The notes below the pieces were generated by a model, which saw only the letters and a list, made by a program, of their open reading frames with translations, was not told the origin of the DNA and did no database searches. A stretch of 64,000 nt of DNA. It comes from Batkoa obscura (Eukaryota; Entomophthoromycota; Entomophthoromycetes; Entomophthorales; Batkoaceae). A program made the translations under genes and the position numbers. This document shows positions 49,332 through 60,367 of the stretch, piece after piece; the first letter of the stretch is position 1; every line of letters starts with the position of its first letter. Where the stretch lies: NCBI GenBank assembly GCA_030770535.1, contig JASVEC010000048.1:186001-250000 (forward strand), read 5' to 3'.

Positions 49332-50100
49332 TTTATCTAATCAATTTAGTTAGCTGAGTTAACTTTAATATCAGTATTATTTGAGATTTATAATAATAAA
49401 TTACCTTCAAATTGACAAAAGAAATCCAAATCTTAGTTATGCTATATAAAAATAAAGGTCCACTTTTACTAAAAAAATAAGAAAAAAATAAAGAGCGCTT
49501 TCAGAGTTAAAACTAAAAGCAATATTTTAAATTGTCATGATTTGTAAATATTTAAGTCTCTCAAGTAATTTTCGTACGATTGGTTGGAAAATGTTCTGTC
49601 TAAACCCCAAACAGCATTTTAATGTTCTTTTGTTGAATATTTTGTGAGTATTTTTATTTACTCCTTTTTTCAATTTCATTGGCTTGAAAAATAGAATTTC
49701 ACCAATTGTTAATAATATCCCAAAAATACGCTTCAGCTTTTATTGATATTAAAGTTTATATTGTTAGTTGAGATTATAGTACAAGTTCATTGAATATATA
49801 TAAAATAGATCATAAATAATTAAATACAAAATATTAACATAAATCAAAACTTATAAAAATGAAAGTTAGTAAATATTTGCATTAAGAAATCCTAAAATAC
49901 TATGTTCTTATTGAAAATTTAGAATTGTTTATCCCCTATTCATATTAAATAAAGAAGTAACAATGAAATCTAAGATTAAAATAATGACATTATGTTGGAT
50001 AATAATCTGCAATTTATAATGTGTTTTATGTTTTATACACATCGGTAATTCATTGGTTTTATTTTTAGATAAACAAATATAATTTACTAAAGATCTATTA
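49332..50100. other. Intergenic stretch
   Basis: About 770 bp between the pseudokinase start and the end of the MFS carrier gene. No gene, RNA or repeat was recognised. Confidence 0.5.
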
Positions 50101-51455
50101 TTAACATTTAATAAAAATAGAATGATATAAATTCCATTTTAAAATTAAGAAAATTAACACTCCACAAAAACTTGAAAAGGCAGTGAATAAGACCATTGGA
50201 GTAAATGGATTAGTAAAATTCTGATTGTTTTCTAAACTCATTAATGCTGCTGCTATCGGTGGTCCACATAAGTTAGCAATACCACATGATGTGTAGGTTA
50301 ATCCCATAATACTTGCAATGTTTTCGGTGCCTAGGAACAGAATTAATAAAATCTATAAATAAAAAACAAGCTACAAGTACCAAATATATCTGGAACAATG
50401 GATGGTACTAATGAAGAATAAACACCTGAAACTAAACCAAACAAAATCGAGAATGTAATGATAGAGGTCAAATTAAAAGCAAATAGCCAGATAAACAAAG
50501 AAAAGAAAGTGATCAAAGAAGTAGCTATAATGAATATGTTTAGTTTGCCAAATTTATCAGCCAGTTGACCTAATAAAATACGCCCAATGGCAGATGTACC
50601 GTTTAATAAACCAACAATGATTGAGGCTGTCGCACGGGATAACCCATAATACTCACAATAGATAGGCATCAAAAATATTGGAACTAAAAATCCCAAGTTC
50701 TGTATCAAGCCATCAAGCCAAAGTAAACAAAATTTAATATTTAAGCATAACTTAATAATGTTTAATTTGGCATCATCTGTATTTCCTTTATCCTTACTTT
50801 TGTCAACCCTTAATTTTATAAATGAAGCAAAGATAATACACATAACAAATGAAAAGATAGCAATGATTCTTAGACCTATTGCTAATCCATAGTTGACAAT
50901 AAATAACTCAATTATTGGACTTAATACTAAACCTCCGATCCCACTTCCAGATACTGCTATTCCTGTTGCTAAGCCTCTTTTTTTATCAAACCAATTTGAT
51001 ATTATACTTAAGCATGGTATATATGCTATCGATGAACCTATCCCACTTAAAATACCTTGGGTCAAGTATAAATGCCATAGCTAATAACTTTTTTAATGAC
51101 TGTTACTAATTGTTAACACTAAAATTACTTTTGTTGAAAACGAGGCTAAAATTAAAGCAACAGAAAACAAAGTAGACCCTAGATAGATCATAGGACGATA
51201 GCCAAATCTATCGGTTAGTTTACCAGATACGAAGCCTAAACCAGCTAATAAAGATAAACTCATTGAACCTACTAGGGCAAATTTACTTTTATCCTCTACG
51301 TTGTCAAACTTTTGTTTCATATATTCATTTAAAAAAATGCCATAACTAAATTGAATGCCTACTAATATAAAATGTAATATAAAACTAGCTAATATTATCA
51401 GCCACCCATAACCACCATCTACTTTATATTGAAGATTGCTTTTGAAGTTAAACAT
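50101..51455 (-). CDS. Monocarboxylate-type MFS transporter
   Basis: A plasma-membrane carrier of the MCT/Mch group of the major facilitator superfamily. Three exons (51455-51129, 51080-50381, 50330-50101) join to 418 residues with twelve hydrophobic segments. The MCT signature DGGYGWLIILASFILHF opens TM1. GKLTDRFGYRPMI is the loop 2-3 motif, IISNWFDKKRGLATGIAVSG is the TM4-5 block, and GRILLGQLADKFGKLN is the second-half repeat of the loop motif. The central cytosolic loop (LRVDKSKDKGNTDDAKLN) is short. Substrates of fungal members include monocarboxylates, riboflavin or none known, so the substrate is open. Confidence 0.92.
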
Positions 51456-52863
51456 TATAGTGTTCCTTTTTTAGTAAAAAGGAGATTTTATTTTAGTGTT
51501 ATAGAATATATCCAGTGATTTTATAGCTCACTTATTTTGTCATTCAGGCTATTTGCCTTTCAATGATAACTTGTTCTTAACTTTTTCTTTTAAATTTAAA
51601 TAAGCTATGATTAAATCAAGCTATGAGTATGTTTTTTTTTGGTTTCATTATTTTTTCTATTTTTTAAGCGCTATTTAAGTGGAAAAATTGTTAGTGAAAT
51701 TCTTAAACAAAGAAGGCATCCCCATATAGTAATATTTTTATATTTTTTTCACTTATAAAATAAATAAAACTTTATAAAGTTTAAGAAAATATAGAATATA
51801 CTTTTTTTCTAGATGTAATTTTTATTTTTGCCATTTTTAAACTTTATAACTTAAAAGCGTAAGGCTAGTATTTTTATCAAGTTAAGGCTATATTATAAGA
51901 AAACATTCCGTAATTTTTTTTGTATTGACACAACTTTTCACTCTAAATATTGTTTACATATATCTTTAATGATTATATGTATAGCACTTTTTAGACATTA
52001 AAGATTTATAACTTTTTTGTTTTGGTTGTATTTTTTCAACTTTAGTAAGATGTTTAAAGTTTTTGATTTTTGAAATATCAAAAAAATACTTAAATTTCCT
52101 GCTTATAATAATTTAATTTATAATATTTTTTGTTAAATTGTAATAAAAGGTGAAGATTTTTAATATTTATTTTCTATCCACTATATATTTTAATTTTGTA
52201 GTTTAAAAATTGATATTGATATCTATCCTTATTGGCTTAATGCAATATTCTCATAAAGTTTAACCTATTTTTTATACGTCAACTCACAAACATAATAAAC
52301 TGAAGTTCAATTTCAAAATTGAGATTAGAGTAAAAAATGTTGATTTTATTGGCTAAAATCAATTGGATTGAGTTTTCAATTGAGTTCAACTTTAAGCCAA
52401 CTTTTACTTTAGTAAGTCATACATAATCCTTGAAGATTTTTATCTACCAATGAAATTGCTATGATTTATCTTCTGTTGGCAACTATTGTTAGCTTATTTT
52501 CACGTGAAACAAGCGATTGCTCATTGATAAAAGTTCTAATTTCAACTATTATTGGCTGCAAGGACTGAATTAAACCAATTATTGTTTCAGGTTTGGCTGA
52601 TTATTAAGCTTAGACCAGTTAATTGAGTGGGTAAGGAATTTAAAGCGTGAAAATGACAGCTTACAAAGTTACTTCAGTAAAGCAGAGAAATTTATAAAGG
52701 TAAGTGAGTCTTAGATAAAGGACTAAAAATGGTTATTTTAGGCTTTACGAATTTATAGCCTTGCAATTCTGTAGCAGACGAATTTTATTAATCGTTATTT
52801 TGATGAAAGCTTAAGATGTCTAATGAATACAAGCTAATATGAAAAATATTATTAGAAGCAACT
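51456..52863. other. Intergenic region between MFS and HMG genes
   Basis: About 1.4 kb between divergent genes. It contains the family A copy at 51624-51724; the rest is AT-rich. A GTAAGTGAG donor-like site near 52699 followed by AG sites upstream of the HMG start could mark an intron in its 5' leader, but this is uncertain. Confidence 0.45.
51624..51724 (-). mobile_element. Family A miniature element, copy 7
   Basis: A 101-bp full copy starts TGAGTATGTTTTTTTTTGG, has core AAGCGCTATTTAAGTGG and ends GAAGGCATCCCCA. TA flanks both ends (51622-51623, 51725-51726). It lies in the promoter side of the MFS gene, 169 bp from its start codon. Confidence 0.87.
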
Positions 52864-53312
52864 ATGGCCAAAATACCAACGACTAAGACCTTCCGTCAAA
52901 GTGATGGAAAAGAAACCAAGAAAAGAACAAAGAAAGACCCAAATAAGCCTAAACGCGGCCTTTCAGCTTACATGTTCTTCTCGCAATCCGAAAGAGAGAA
53001 CGTTATCAAGGAGAATCCTAACATCTCATTCGGTACTCATTACATTTAACTAAATTTTAATCAAACTAATTTTATTAAGGTGAAATTGGAAAAATCCTTG
53101 GACAGAAATGGAAGGGGATGACTCCTGAGGACAAGAAAGTAAGTTAATTTATCTATGTGATAAATAGTATTCTAATCTCTGTACTAGCCTTTCGAAGACA
53201 AGGCAAAGGAGGATAAAGTACGTTACGAGAAAGAGAAGAAGACATATGATGTAAGTATTTTTAAATTAGTTTAGATATTTTTATTGATTATTAGTCTACT
53301 ACCACTGCTTGA
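52864..53312 (+). CDS. NHP6: HMG-box chromatin protein, Nhp6-like
   Basis: A small abundant DNA-bending protein that works with FACT and other chromatin factors. Four exons (52864-53032, 53080-53138, 53188-53250, 53295-53312) give 102 residues, matching the Nhp6 size. A basic N-terminal arm ([20 protein letters not shown]) precedes one HMG box: [60 protein letters not shown]. The protein ends in a short STTTA tail. Introns are 44-49 bp. The N-terminal basic arm and single box are what set Nhp6 apart from two-box HMGB proteins. Confidence 0.94.
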
Positions 53313-54907
53313 ACCTTTATCAGGTGACGCTACAAAGTTTCAACCTTACTATCAATTCAACTACACCCGTACTTCATTTGAAAGCCTCTAAATGATTAAT
53401 TTTTATTATTAAGAATAAACACTTCAAGCTTTTAACTATTTTATCAAGTTATACAACTTTAAATATACTTATCACGTAAATCTTGGATATCTTCTGATAT
53501 AACTAATATTGTATGTGCACTATTAAACTGCAAAGGATTAAATTTTAAATTCTTTTAACACTTCTAATAAACATATAGGTTTTATGCAACCTAGTTTGAT
53601 AATGAACAAATCCATGTTAAAAATTTAGGTGTATTATTAAGGATCTAAACTTGGTTTTACTTTGCCAAAGCATATATTATATTGAATATAGATATGCTCG
53701 ATTCAACGCTACTATGGTTGTATTTTGATGTATCAATTTTTTGAGGTTTTTTGTTCAATGTACATATTTACAATGAATTTTTACTACAAAGCTTGTAAAC
53801 TTATAGCAATGCAAAATATAAATATAAATATAGATGAATTCATAAACAAATATTAAAATTTAAATACACTGTTTTGATTGATTTCTAATGACATGAATCC
53901 CAATGTTTGGCTGTTTTAAAGCTATAATGATAATAAATTAATAAAACTAAACGCAAAGTATCACCTAGGAGTGAGTTTTTTAGTAGCTTTATGTATATTT
54001 ACTGTCATACATTTTATATACCCCTTTTAAGGAGCTTATTTTCACTATTTATAATGTAATCAAAGTCTCATTGATTTAATAGAATTAATGTCCTTCATGT
54101 TTTTAGCACTAAGGGTTAATAAAATATATGAGGGTGTTTTTTTGGTTTCATTATTTTTTACATTTTTTAAGCGCTATTTGAGTGAAAAGATTGTTAGTAA
54201 AATTCTTAAACAAAAAAATACATCCTCATATAGTGTCTATCATATTGAAAGTATAGTAAATTTATAAAAATGTATGTTATCTAGCTTTTCTCTTGTAGAG
54301 TGGTATACTATCAAAATAAAAGATAAAAATGAAGCTTATATAATTAAAAAAATTACTAAATTACAATATACTCAACACTTCTAGTTCAAAAGTCTATCCA
54401 CTTTATAAGCTTAATTTCAATTATTAATAAATATTGTATATGATATATTTGTCGAATTTACAAAATATAATCTGAATAATCATAATAATAGTTTATATGG
54501 ATTTTCAAATAAAAGTGAAAAATATTTCGACATTATTTATAAAGTTTGTGAAAAGTTTGAAGATGATATATACCCAAATGTCACATCAGCAATTATAAAT
54601 TAATCAGGAAAGATAAAACATCAAAGGTTGTGAATATCTTTTAGAAAAGTTTTAAGTAATATTCTCTATGGTTCATTTTTCATGAATAATCCTCCTTCTA
54701 AATAAAAAGCAGTAAAAGGAGATGCTTAATTTTTCGAAAAGTCATTTTGTTTTATAATCAATATTAAATTTCCAAAATAAGAAATTTTGATAAAAATAAA
54801 AATAAAACGAAATCATACAAAAGCAAAACTATTACTTTTTAAATTTCTAACATTTTTGTTAAAGAAATTCATTTTTCGACTGTTACAAAGTTCGTACTAT
54901 AACCACA
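53313..54907. other. Intergenic region with one element and an orphan frame
   Basis: About 1.6 kb. It holds the family A copy at 54129-54228 and, at 54415-54603, an open stretch of about 62 codons on the plus strand without a start codon (VEFTKYNLNNHNNSLYGFSN, then YKVCEKFEDDIYPNVTSAI). The composition looks protein-like, possibly a remnant of a lost gene, but no family was recognised. Confidence 0.4.
54129..54228 (-). mobile_element. Family A miniature element, copy 8
   Basis: A 100-bp full copy starts TGAGGGTGTTTTTTTGG, has core TTTTAAGCGCTATTTGAGTG and ends AATACATCCTCA. TA flanks both ends (54127-54128, 54229-54230). Confidence 0.88.
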
Positions 54908-55264
54908 ATGACAAAAGATAAGCCACTCAATCAAGATGATTTTTATTTACCATATCCTAAAATTGTACTTTTATTAATTGGGTTAATGCTGCAGTTAGTA
55001 ACTCAAGTTTTCCCTACATTAACTCCGAGTATTCTGGCGCCCTTAAGAGATTCTTTAGGACAAGAAATTATTCATGTCATAGTATTTTTGACTGTCTTTA
55101 TACATGCTCTTGAAGCTATCTATGCTTTTTATTTAGCATCAAACTATGGCAACCGCTCATCTATTTGTATCTTTAAGTGGACCATATCTACTTTAGTTAT
55201 AGGATTCCCTTTCCTTTTAGGTTTACGTGAGTCGAATTCTAAATATATTAATAAAAAGAAATAA
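54908..55264 (+). CDS. Small membrane protein, DUF4499/TMEM254-like
   Basis: An intronless 118-residue protein. Three hydrophobic segments are seen: IVLLLIGLMLQLVTQVF (TM1), IIHVIVFLTVFIHALEAIYA (TM2) and FKWTISTLVIGFPFLLGL (TM3). The combination HALEAIYAFYL, then a loop NYGNRSS and W-TISTLVIGFP, resembles the DUF4499/TMEM254 family of small eukaryotic membrane proteins of unknown function. That match is from memory of the pattern and is moderate. The C-terminus is Lys-rich (KYINKKK), and the KKxx-like ending could act as an ER-retrieval signal (inference). It lies 131 bp upstream of the LRR gene in the same direction. Confidence 0.6.
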   Translation: MTKDKPLNQDDFYLPYPKIVLLLIGLMLQLVTQVFPTLTPSILAPLRDSLGQEIIHVIVFLTVFIHALEAIYAFYLASNYGNRSSICIFKWTISTLVIGFPFLLGLRESNSKYINKKK

Positions 55265-55395
55265 AGGCCTTAGTATTAAAATAGTTTTCTTATTAATCTT
55301 ACTTTAAAAATAAAAGTTAATTTTGACCAATCAAAAATATAGTATATATACAAAATAATAGCTACAATCAAGAATTTACTTTTAGTAAAATCAAA

Positions 55396-56777
55396 ATGCG
55401 TCTTACACCAGCTATATTATCTTCCTTTGTAAGTGAGTCATTACAGGATGTTAAAAAGATTGAGTTGAAGGATAAAGAGATCAATCATGTTGACGATATT
55501 TCTTGTTGTGTTAAATTAAATCGTATTGACTTATCATCCAATCAATTTAGAACTGGTCAACAATTAATAGGTCTTCAATATTGCGAGTCACTTACTTTCT
55601 TAAACTTATCTAATAATCAGCTCGAAGATTTATCATTTCTTCCCAAACTTAAGAATTTAGTTACATTGAATTTAGGTAACAATAGGTTAAGGATATTATC
55701 ACAACATATAGCGAATTGCGTTGAATTAAAAGCTCTAATTCTTAATAATAATCAATTAAAGACAATTGATAACATCTTAAGCTTAAAGAATTTGAATAGT
55801 TTAGGTACCTTTTTTGCTTTTTATTTTTATTCTTATTTTATTAATGGTTTAGTTTTATCTCATAACGATCTTGAAATTATTCCGAATCTTTCAACATTGC
55901 CTAACCTTACTAAACTATCGATCTCAAACAACAAGTTGAGAGAATTCCCACCATTAGAGGGTTTAACTCAATTGAAGGACCTTCGGTTAAACAATAATAA
56001 AATAATTTCAGTACCATCTGAGATAATCAATTGCCCATCCTTGGCTATGGTAGGTCTATCAAACAATTTGATTAAAGACTTTAGGTAATATTATTCCTAT
56101 TAATTAATACACTATTTTAAAAAAGAAACAAGTTGTTTAGAAACGCTCAAAGAATTACTGAATTTAAAAGAATTAACATTATCTGGGAATCCTGTTGAAA
56201 AAGAGGAAGGGTATGAGGATAAGGTGAACTGAAATAAAGTTATAAAATTAGTAGCTAATTTTTTATATAGGTTAAACAACAACTTCGTAATTTGAGAATC
56301 CTCGATAATAAACGATATGATCCAAAATTTTTAGAAAGAAAAGAAAAGATGAATCGTAGAAAAGAGATTGCTAAAAGAGAATTAGAAGAAAAGCCGGAAA
56401 ATACTGGATCCAATTTAAACTCTGAATCATCAAAAGTTGAAGGCTCAGACAACGACGAAAAGAAGCCTGCAAATAAGAAACTTAATACTGAAGCTACAAA
56501 GAAAAGTGAACCAAGGAAGTCAATGAGTTTAAGAAATAGCCCTGGCGCTTTCAAAAAAGCTAGATATGATAATAATAGAGGAAAAGAAGGTAATAAAAAC
56601 GAAAATAGAACAAATCATAGAGGAAAACCAGCACCATTTAAAAATAGAAACAACAATCAGGACTTTAAAAAGAGAGATGGTAAGCCAACCCAAGGAAAGA
56701 ATTTCTCTAAACCTATGCCAAAATTGGATAAAAATAAGGGAGCAAAGTCAGATCCTTTCTTTGAGCCAACACTATAA
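55396..56777 (+). CDS. Leucine-rich repeat protein with basic tail
   Basis: Four exons (55396-55804, 55853-56084, 56133-56223, 56271-56777) join to 412 residues. About eight LRRs run from residue 20 to 245 with consensus LxxLxLxxNxL (NRIDLSSNQF, TFLNLSNNQLEDL, VTLNLGNNRLRIL, KALILNNNQLKTI, LVLSHNDLEIIP, KLSISNNKLREFP, DLRLNNNKIISVP, LTLSGNPVEKEEGYED). The cap ends LRILDNKRYDPKFLERKEK. The remaining 140 residues are highly charged and then rich in Lys, Arg, Asn and Gly, suggesting a nuclear or nucleolar RNA-binding tail. Intron 1 (48 bp) has no stop and would add 16 hydrophobic residues if retained; splicing restores a perfect LRR. The specific function is unknown. Confidence 0.82.
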
Positions 56778-57203
56778 TATTTTTGGGTTCCAAGATTACT
56801 TATTGTTATAGAAATAGACCTTTACAATATATTTTAATTATTGTTATTAGATTTATTGAAATTTGAATATTCAAGAGTATAATAAATGTAATTATATTAA
56901 ATTAAACTTATGACAGTATTTTTATAGAATTAAGATATGGGGATATATTTTTTTGTTTAAGAATTTTACTAACAATCTTTCCACTCGAATAGCGCTTAAA
57001 AAATAGAAAAAATGATGAAGCTAAAAAAAGCACTCCCACATGGTTTTTTAATAATCTGATAAAATCAGCAAACTATGAGAGTTGTCACTTTTAATTAAAA
57101 GCTTTTATTAAACCTAAAAGTTACTTATAATATATATGACATAAAAGATAATTGAAGTAATAAACATAAAACCAAGATTGCATAAATAGACACAAATAAA
57201 AAA
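56778..57203. other. Convergent intergenic gap with a family A element
   Basis: A 426-bp gap between the stop codons of the LRR and PacC-like genes. The family A copy at 56938-57038 occupies almost a quarter of it and could supply 3'-end signals to either transcript. Confidence 0.5.
56938..57038 (+). mobile_element. Family A miniature element, copy 9
   Basis: A 101-bp full copy starts TGGGGATATATTTTTTTG, has core GAATAGCGCTTAAAAAATAG and ends AAGCACTCCCA. TA lies on the left (56936-56937) and CA on the right. Confidence 0.85.
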
Positions 57204-59050
57204 TTATATCTTTAGCTTTGATAATGAAAGTGTAAGGTATTCATCTGGACTTAACGGCATATTCCCTTTTTTAGAAGGAGAGCGTTGAAAGTCGAATGGG
57301 GTTACAAATTTAGGCTTATAAACATCAAAAGAACCATCATCCTAAAATTTATTAACTTAAAATCATTAAAATAGTATTGATTACCTGTCGGATAATTGGT
57401 AAGTTGGTATCAATTGCTTTTTCGTTTTTGGAAGTAGGACTGAGGTAGATATGATCATAATCCTCCCTTTCTACACTATTAGGTGAATCCTTAGGTCCTG
57501 AACGTAAAGGGCTATTTGAGCGAGAACGGGAGGGTTGAGGGGATGGAGGCATTGATCTATTTCCTTAATAAAAATATTAATAAAAAAGAAATAAATTAAA
57601 AAAAAACTTACTACTATTCATGTTATCTTCTTTTGGTGGTATAATAGTTGGAAACTTCAAAAAGCTCATAACATTTGGCATTATAGAGGATAATATGTTT
57701 CCTTTGGGATTTGATGGGCTAGAGTCACTAGACTCTTTTTTAACTCCATTTGATTCAATAGAACGACTTAAAGTATAGATTTCTTCAGGGGGTATACCTC
57801 GAGTCCTGAACCCTGGAGTGGTAAGGGTGGGTGATGTGCTCTCTGCTTTAATTCCATTACCTAAGTTGATTTTAGTTTAATTAATTAAAAAGGTGTTCTG
57901 AATACCTGGAGGCGTAATTGAGCGTGAGTTTTGGACAGACATAGAATTGATGTTCATAAGATTATTATCGTAGTAATTTAACCCCATAGGATCTTGTTTC
58001 ATAAAATCTTGACTTTGATAGCCATATCCGTTATAATTGTTGTTAGAATTAGGGGGAGTTGGGAAATTAAATAGGGGTTGCTCTTGAGACTGCAAATTTT
58101 GTTGAAGGTGTTCATTTACTCCAAATCCAAATCCAAAATTATTATTGTACCCCATTCCAGGGTCATTATATCCATTTATCAAAGGTTGAGAATTATTTAA
58201 GTAGCTTGTCGGATCAAAAAGATTCGGCGAAATAGAGCTTTGGTTCATTTGACTATATGAGTTAGCATTTGCGGTTGTTACAGATAACATCAGTGCTTGA
58301 TGAAAGCTATCGATGATATATCTTCTAAGTTGTGGTTGAGGTATGTCTATAACATTCAAGGGCAAAGCAATTGACGAAAGCTGATTTTTAAAAGCTGAAA
58401 ATATTAGCTTAACTTTTAAATCGTTACAAATTTACCTTCATCTACTTGAATAGAGTTTTTATATCCTAAACCATATTCAATTAATTGAACTAATACTTTA
58501 TCAGTTCCATGATCCATTTCTGGAGTTAGGGCATTGGTACATAAATCAGCTATTAGTGTTAGTAAAAATTAAAGCATAAAATAGATTAATTACTATGTAT
58601 TGGTGATTGATTTGATGATTGATTAGAGTTCATCAAAGGCGGAGTAAGTTGGTTATTTGGCGAGGTACTATTATTAGTATTATTGCTTCCATGTAGACGG
58701 TCTTTATGTCTTCTAATTTCGTGTTCGTGCTTAAATTTACTATTACAAATCTATTTCAAATTACATTAGTAAAGAATTGACAAAAATTATAGTCTTACAT
58801 CACAAGAGTATGGTCTCCAATCTAAATGTGATCTTAAATGAGAGATTATATGCTTTTTCTCATTAGTTTGATAGTTGCATCTATCGCCCCAACGACAATC
58901 TCGGGGAAGGTTAGGTGGTTGAGCATTAATATGCATTTCCTTTAAGTGATCGAAAAGATCTTTAAACTCAAAAAACCTGGCACCACAATCAACCCATAAA
59001 CAACATTTAATATCATTAGCTTGGGTTATCTGTTCTGTAAGACTTGACAT
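57204..59050 (-). CDS. C2H2 zinc-finger regulator, PacC/Rim101-like
   Basis: Seven exons (59050-58799, 58750-58594, 58549-58436, 58394-57906, 57860-57612, 57563-57385, 57341-57204) give 525 residues. Three N-terminal fingers match the PacC arrangement: CLWVDC...HLKEMH, CRWGDRCNYQ...HIISHLRSH and CDICNSKFK...HEIRRHKDRLH. The first two have the Trp-containing CxWxxC form that in PacC pack together. The second has five residues between its cysteines, one more than the fungal PacC norm. The middle is Asn/Gln/Pro-rich (GYNDPGMGYNNNFGFGFGVN). The tail has several Ser-Pro sites, including SPSNPKG, PPSPQPSRSRSNSP and LSPDEYLTL. If a PacC orthologue, it would mediate ambient-pH responses after proteolytic processing; the C-terminal processing signals were not identified. 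Confidence 0.72.
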
Positions 59051-60148
59051 TTAAATTATAAAAAAAAACTTTAGATTCCAAACTTAAATTCGGTATAATA
59101 GTTTAAAATTTAATTTATCATCTTTTTGATTGGATAAACTTTGCTTGACTAAAACTTACAGCTCATGAAATAGTACTTCTAGTTAAATGTCCAAACATTT
59201 AAAATATGGGTTAATTGAAGGCCATTTTTTTAAAAAATAGTTTGTACAATGCCTTTGTGGTTGAAATTTAAAAGAACTTAAATATGCCTTTAAATTCTAT
59301 TTGTCTAGCCAATAATGCTCTTAGATTATAGACAGCCCTAGGACAGGAAAAATTCCGCCTTCAGAAATAATGAAGTTAAATTTAATCTCAGATGTTTTTA
59401 TATCATATCATTTTCATAAAAGTTTGCAATTAAGCCTTGAATAACTTCTGCTCTCAATGTAACTACAGATTTTTAAAATAACTAGTTTTTGGTTATAGTA
59501 TGGGAGCATTGTTACACAAATTTGTTTTAAATTTTTCGGTAAAGAATGGATTTTATAACATAAAACCAAAATTAATAGCAAATTTTAAACTTAAATTTAA
59601 AATGATACATTACTTTTTTTTATTTATTAATTAAATTTATAAATAAATTCAAGCTAGGGTTTGGGTTAGAGTTAGTTTTAGGTTGGTGTTAGAGCTAGGT
59701 TAGTGTTAACGTTAGGGTGAAAGCACATTAAAAATATTTCAACTATCAATTTTTGGCGATTTTTTTTGAAAAATCCAATACTTTTACTATAAAAAGTGTC
59801 TTTTTATAGGGATCATGTCTATAACAATGCTCCCATACTATAACTCAAAATTTAACTGAGTTTCAAATTTAAATTTTTTATTTTTTATTTAAAATTTTTA
59901 AAATAGTGCTTAATTTACTTCAAATAATATAAAGTTCAATAATGCAGGGATTTTTTTATATTTCAATTTTATTTTTAACTAATAAAAAACAAAAGTCTCA
60001 TAAGGTTTTGATTTTAAAAACTTTTTAAAAAAAATCCAAAGAATTCAAAAAAAGTCAACTACAATAATAATGGATTGATTTTTCAATGTTTTTGTTAGAT
60101 AAAGGTTTTTTTTAATAGATACCTTATTGGAAAATAATAGGACACATA
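59051..60148. other. Intergenic region with an inverted-repeat element
   Basis: About 1.1 kb between the PacC-like start codon and the small secreted protein gene. It holds the element at 59496-59840; the rest is AT-rich and without recognised genes. Confidence 0.5.
59496..59840. mobile_element. Family C inverted-repeat element carrying telomere-like DNA
   Basis: The ends TAGTATGGGAGCATTGTTA and TAACAATGCTCCCATACTA are exact reverse complements (19 bp). TA flanks both sides, and even GT/AC outside that matches. The 345-bp body has no coding frame. Its centre (59654-59723) is a degenerate TTAGGG-like array followed by TGAAAGCACATTAAAAATAT. The same array-plus-flank occurs at 26741-26928. It is probably a non-autonomous TA-targeting DNA transposon. 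Confidence 0.75.
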
Positions 60149-60367
60149 CTAATTCGACTTTGGCTTAGATACGCTTTTGTATGTATTATATGCTGCTTTA
60201 CCAACATCGTAAGCTGTACTAGCAACCTGTAACGCTGTACTACCCATTTGAATTGCGGCTGGTAATAATAATAATGGATTTCTTTTGCTGACTTCAGTGA
60301 GATGAAGGGTGTGAGGCATAGCATAAGCTAAAGGAATTATAGAAAATAATACGAAAGTAAACTTCAT
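60149..60367 (-). CDS. Small secreted protein with a Kex2-type site
   Basis: A 72-residue intronless frame. MKFTFVLFSIIPLAYA is a clean signal peptide with AYA before the cut. Eleven residues later SKR at 27-29 is a dibasic Kex2-like site, which would release a 43-residue C-terminal peptide beginning NPLLLLPAA. That peptide has no cysteine and is predicted helical. Its second half (LQVASTAYDVGKAAYNTYKS) alternates small, aromatic and basic residues, and it ends KPKSN. The layout (signal, short pro-region, KR, single short peptide) is typical of fungal processed secreted peptides. No family was recognised. That it is a real gene rests on the signal peptide and on the isolated position. Confidence 0.55.
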   Translation of the reverse strand: MKFTFVLFSIIPLAYAMPHTLHLTEVSKRNPLLLLPAAIQMGSTALQVASTAYDVGKAAYNTYKSVSKPKSN

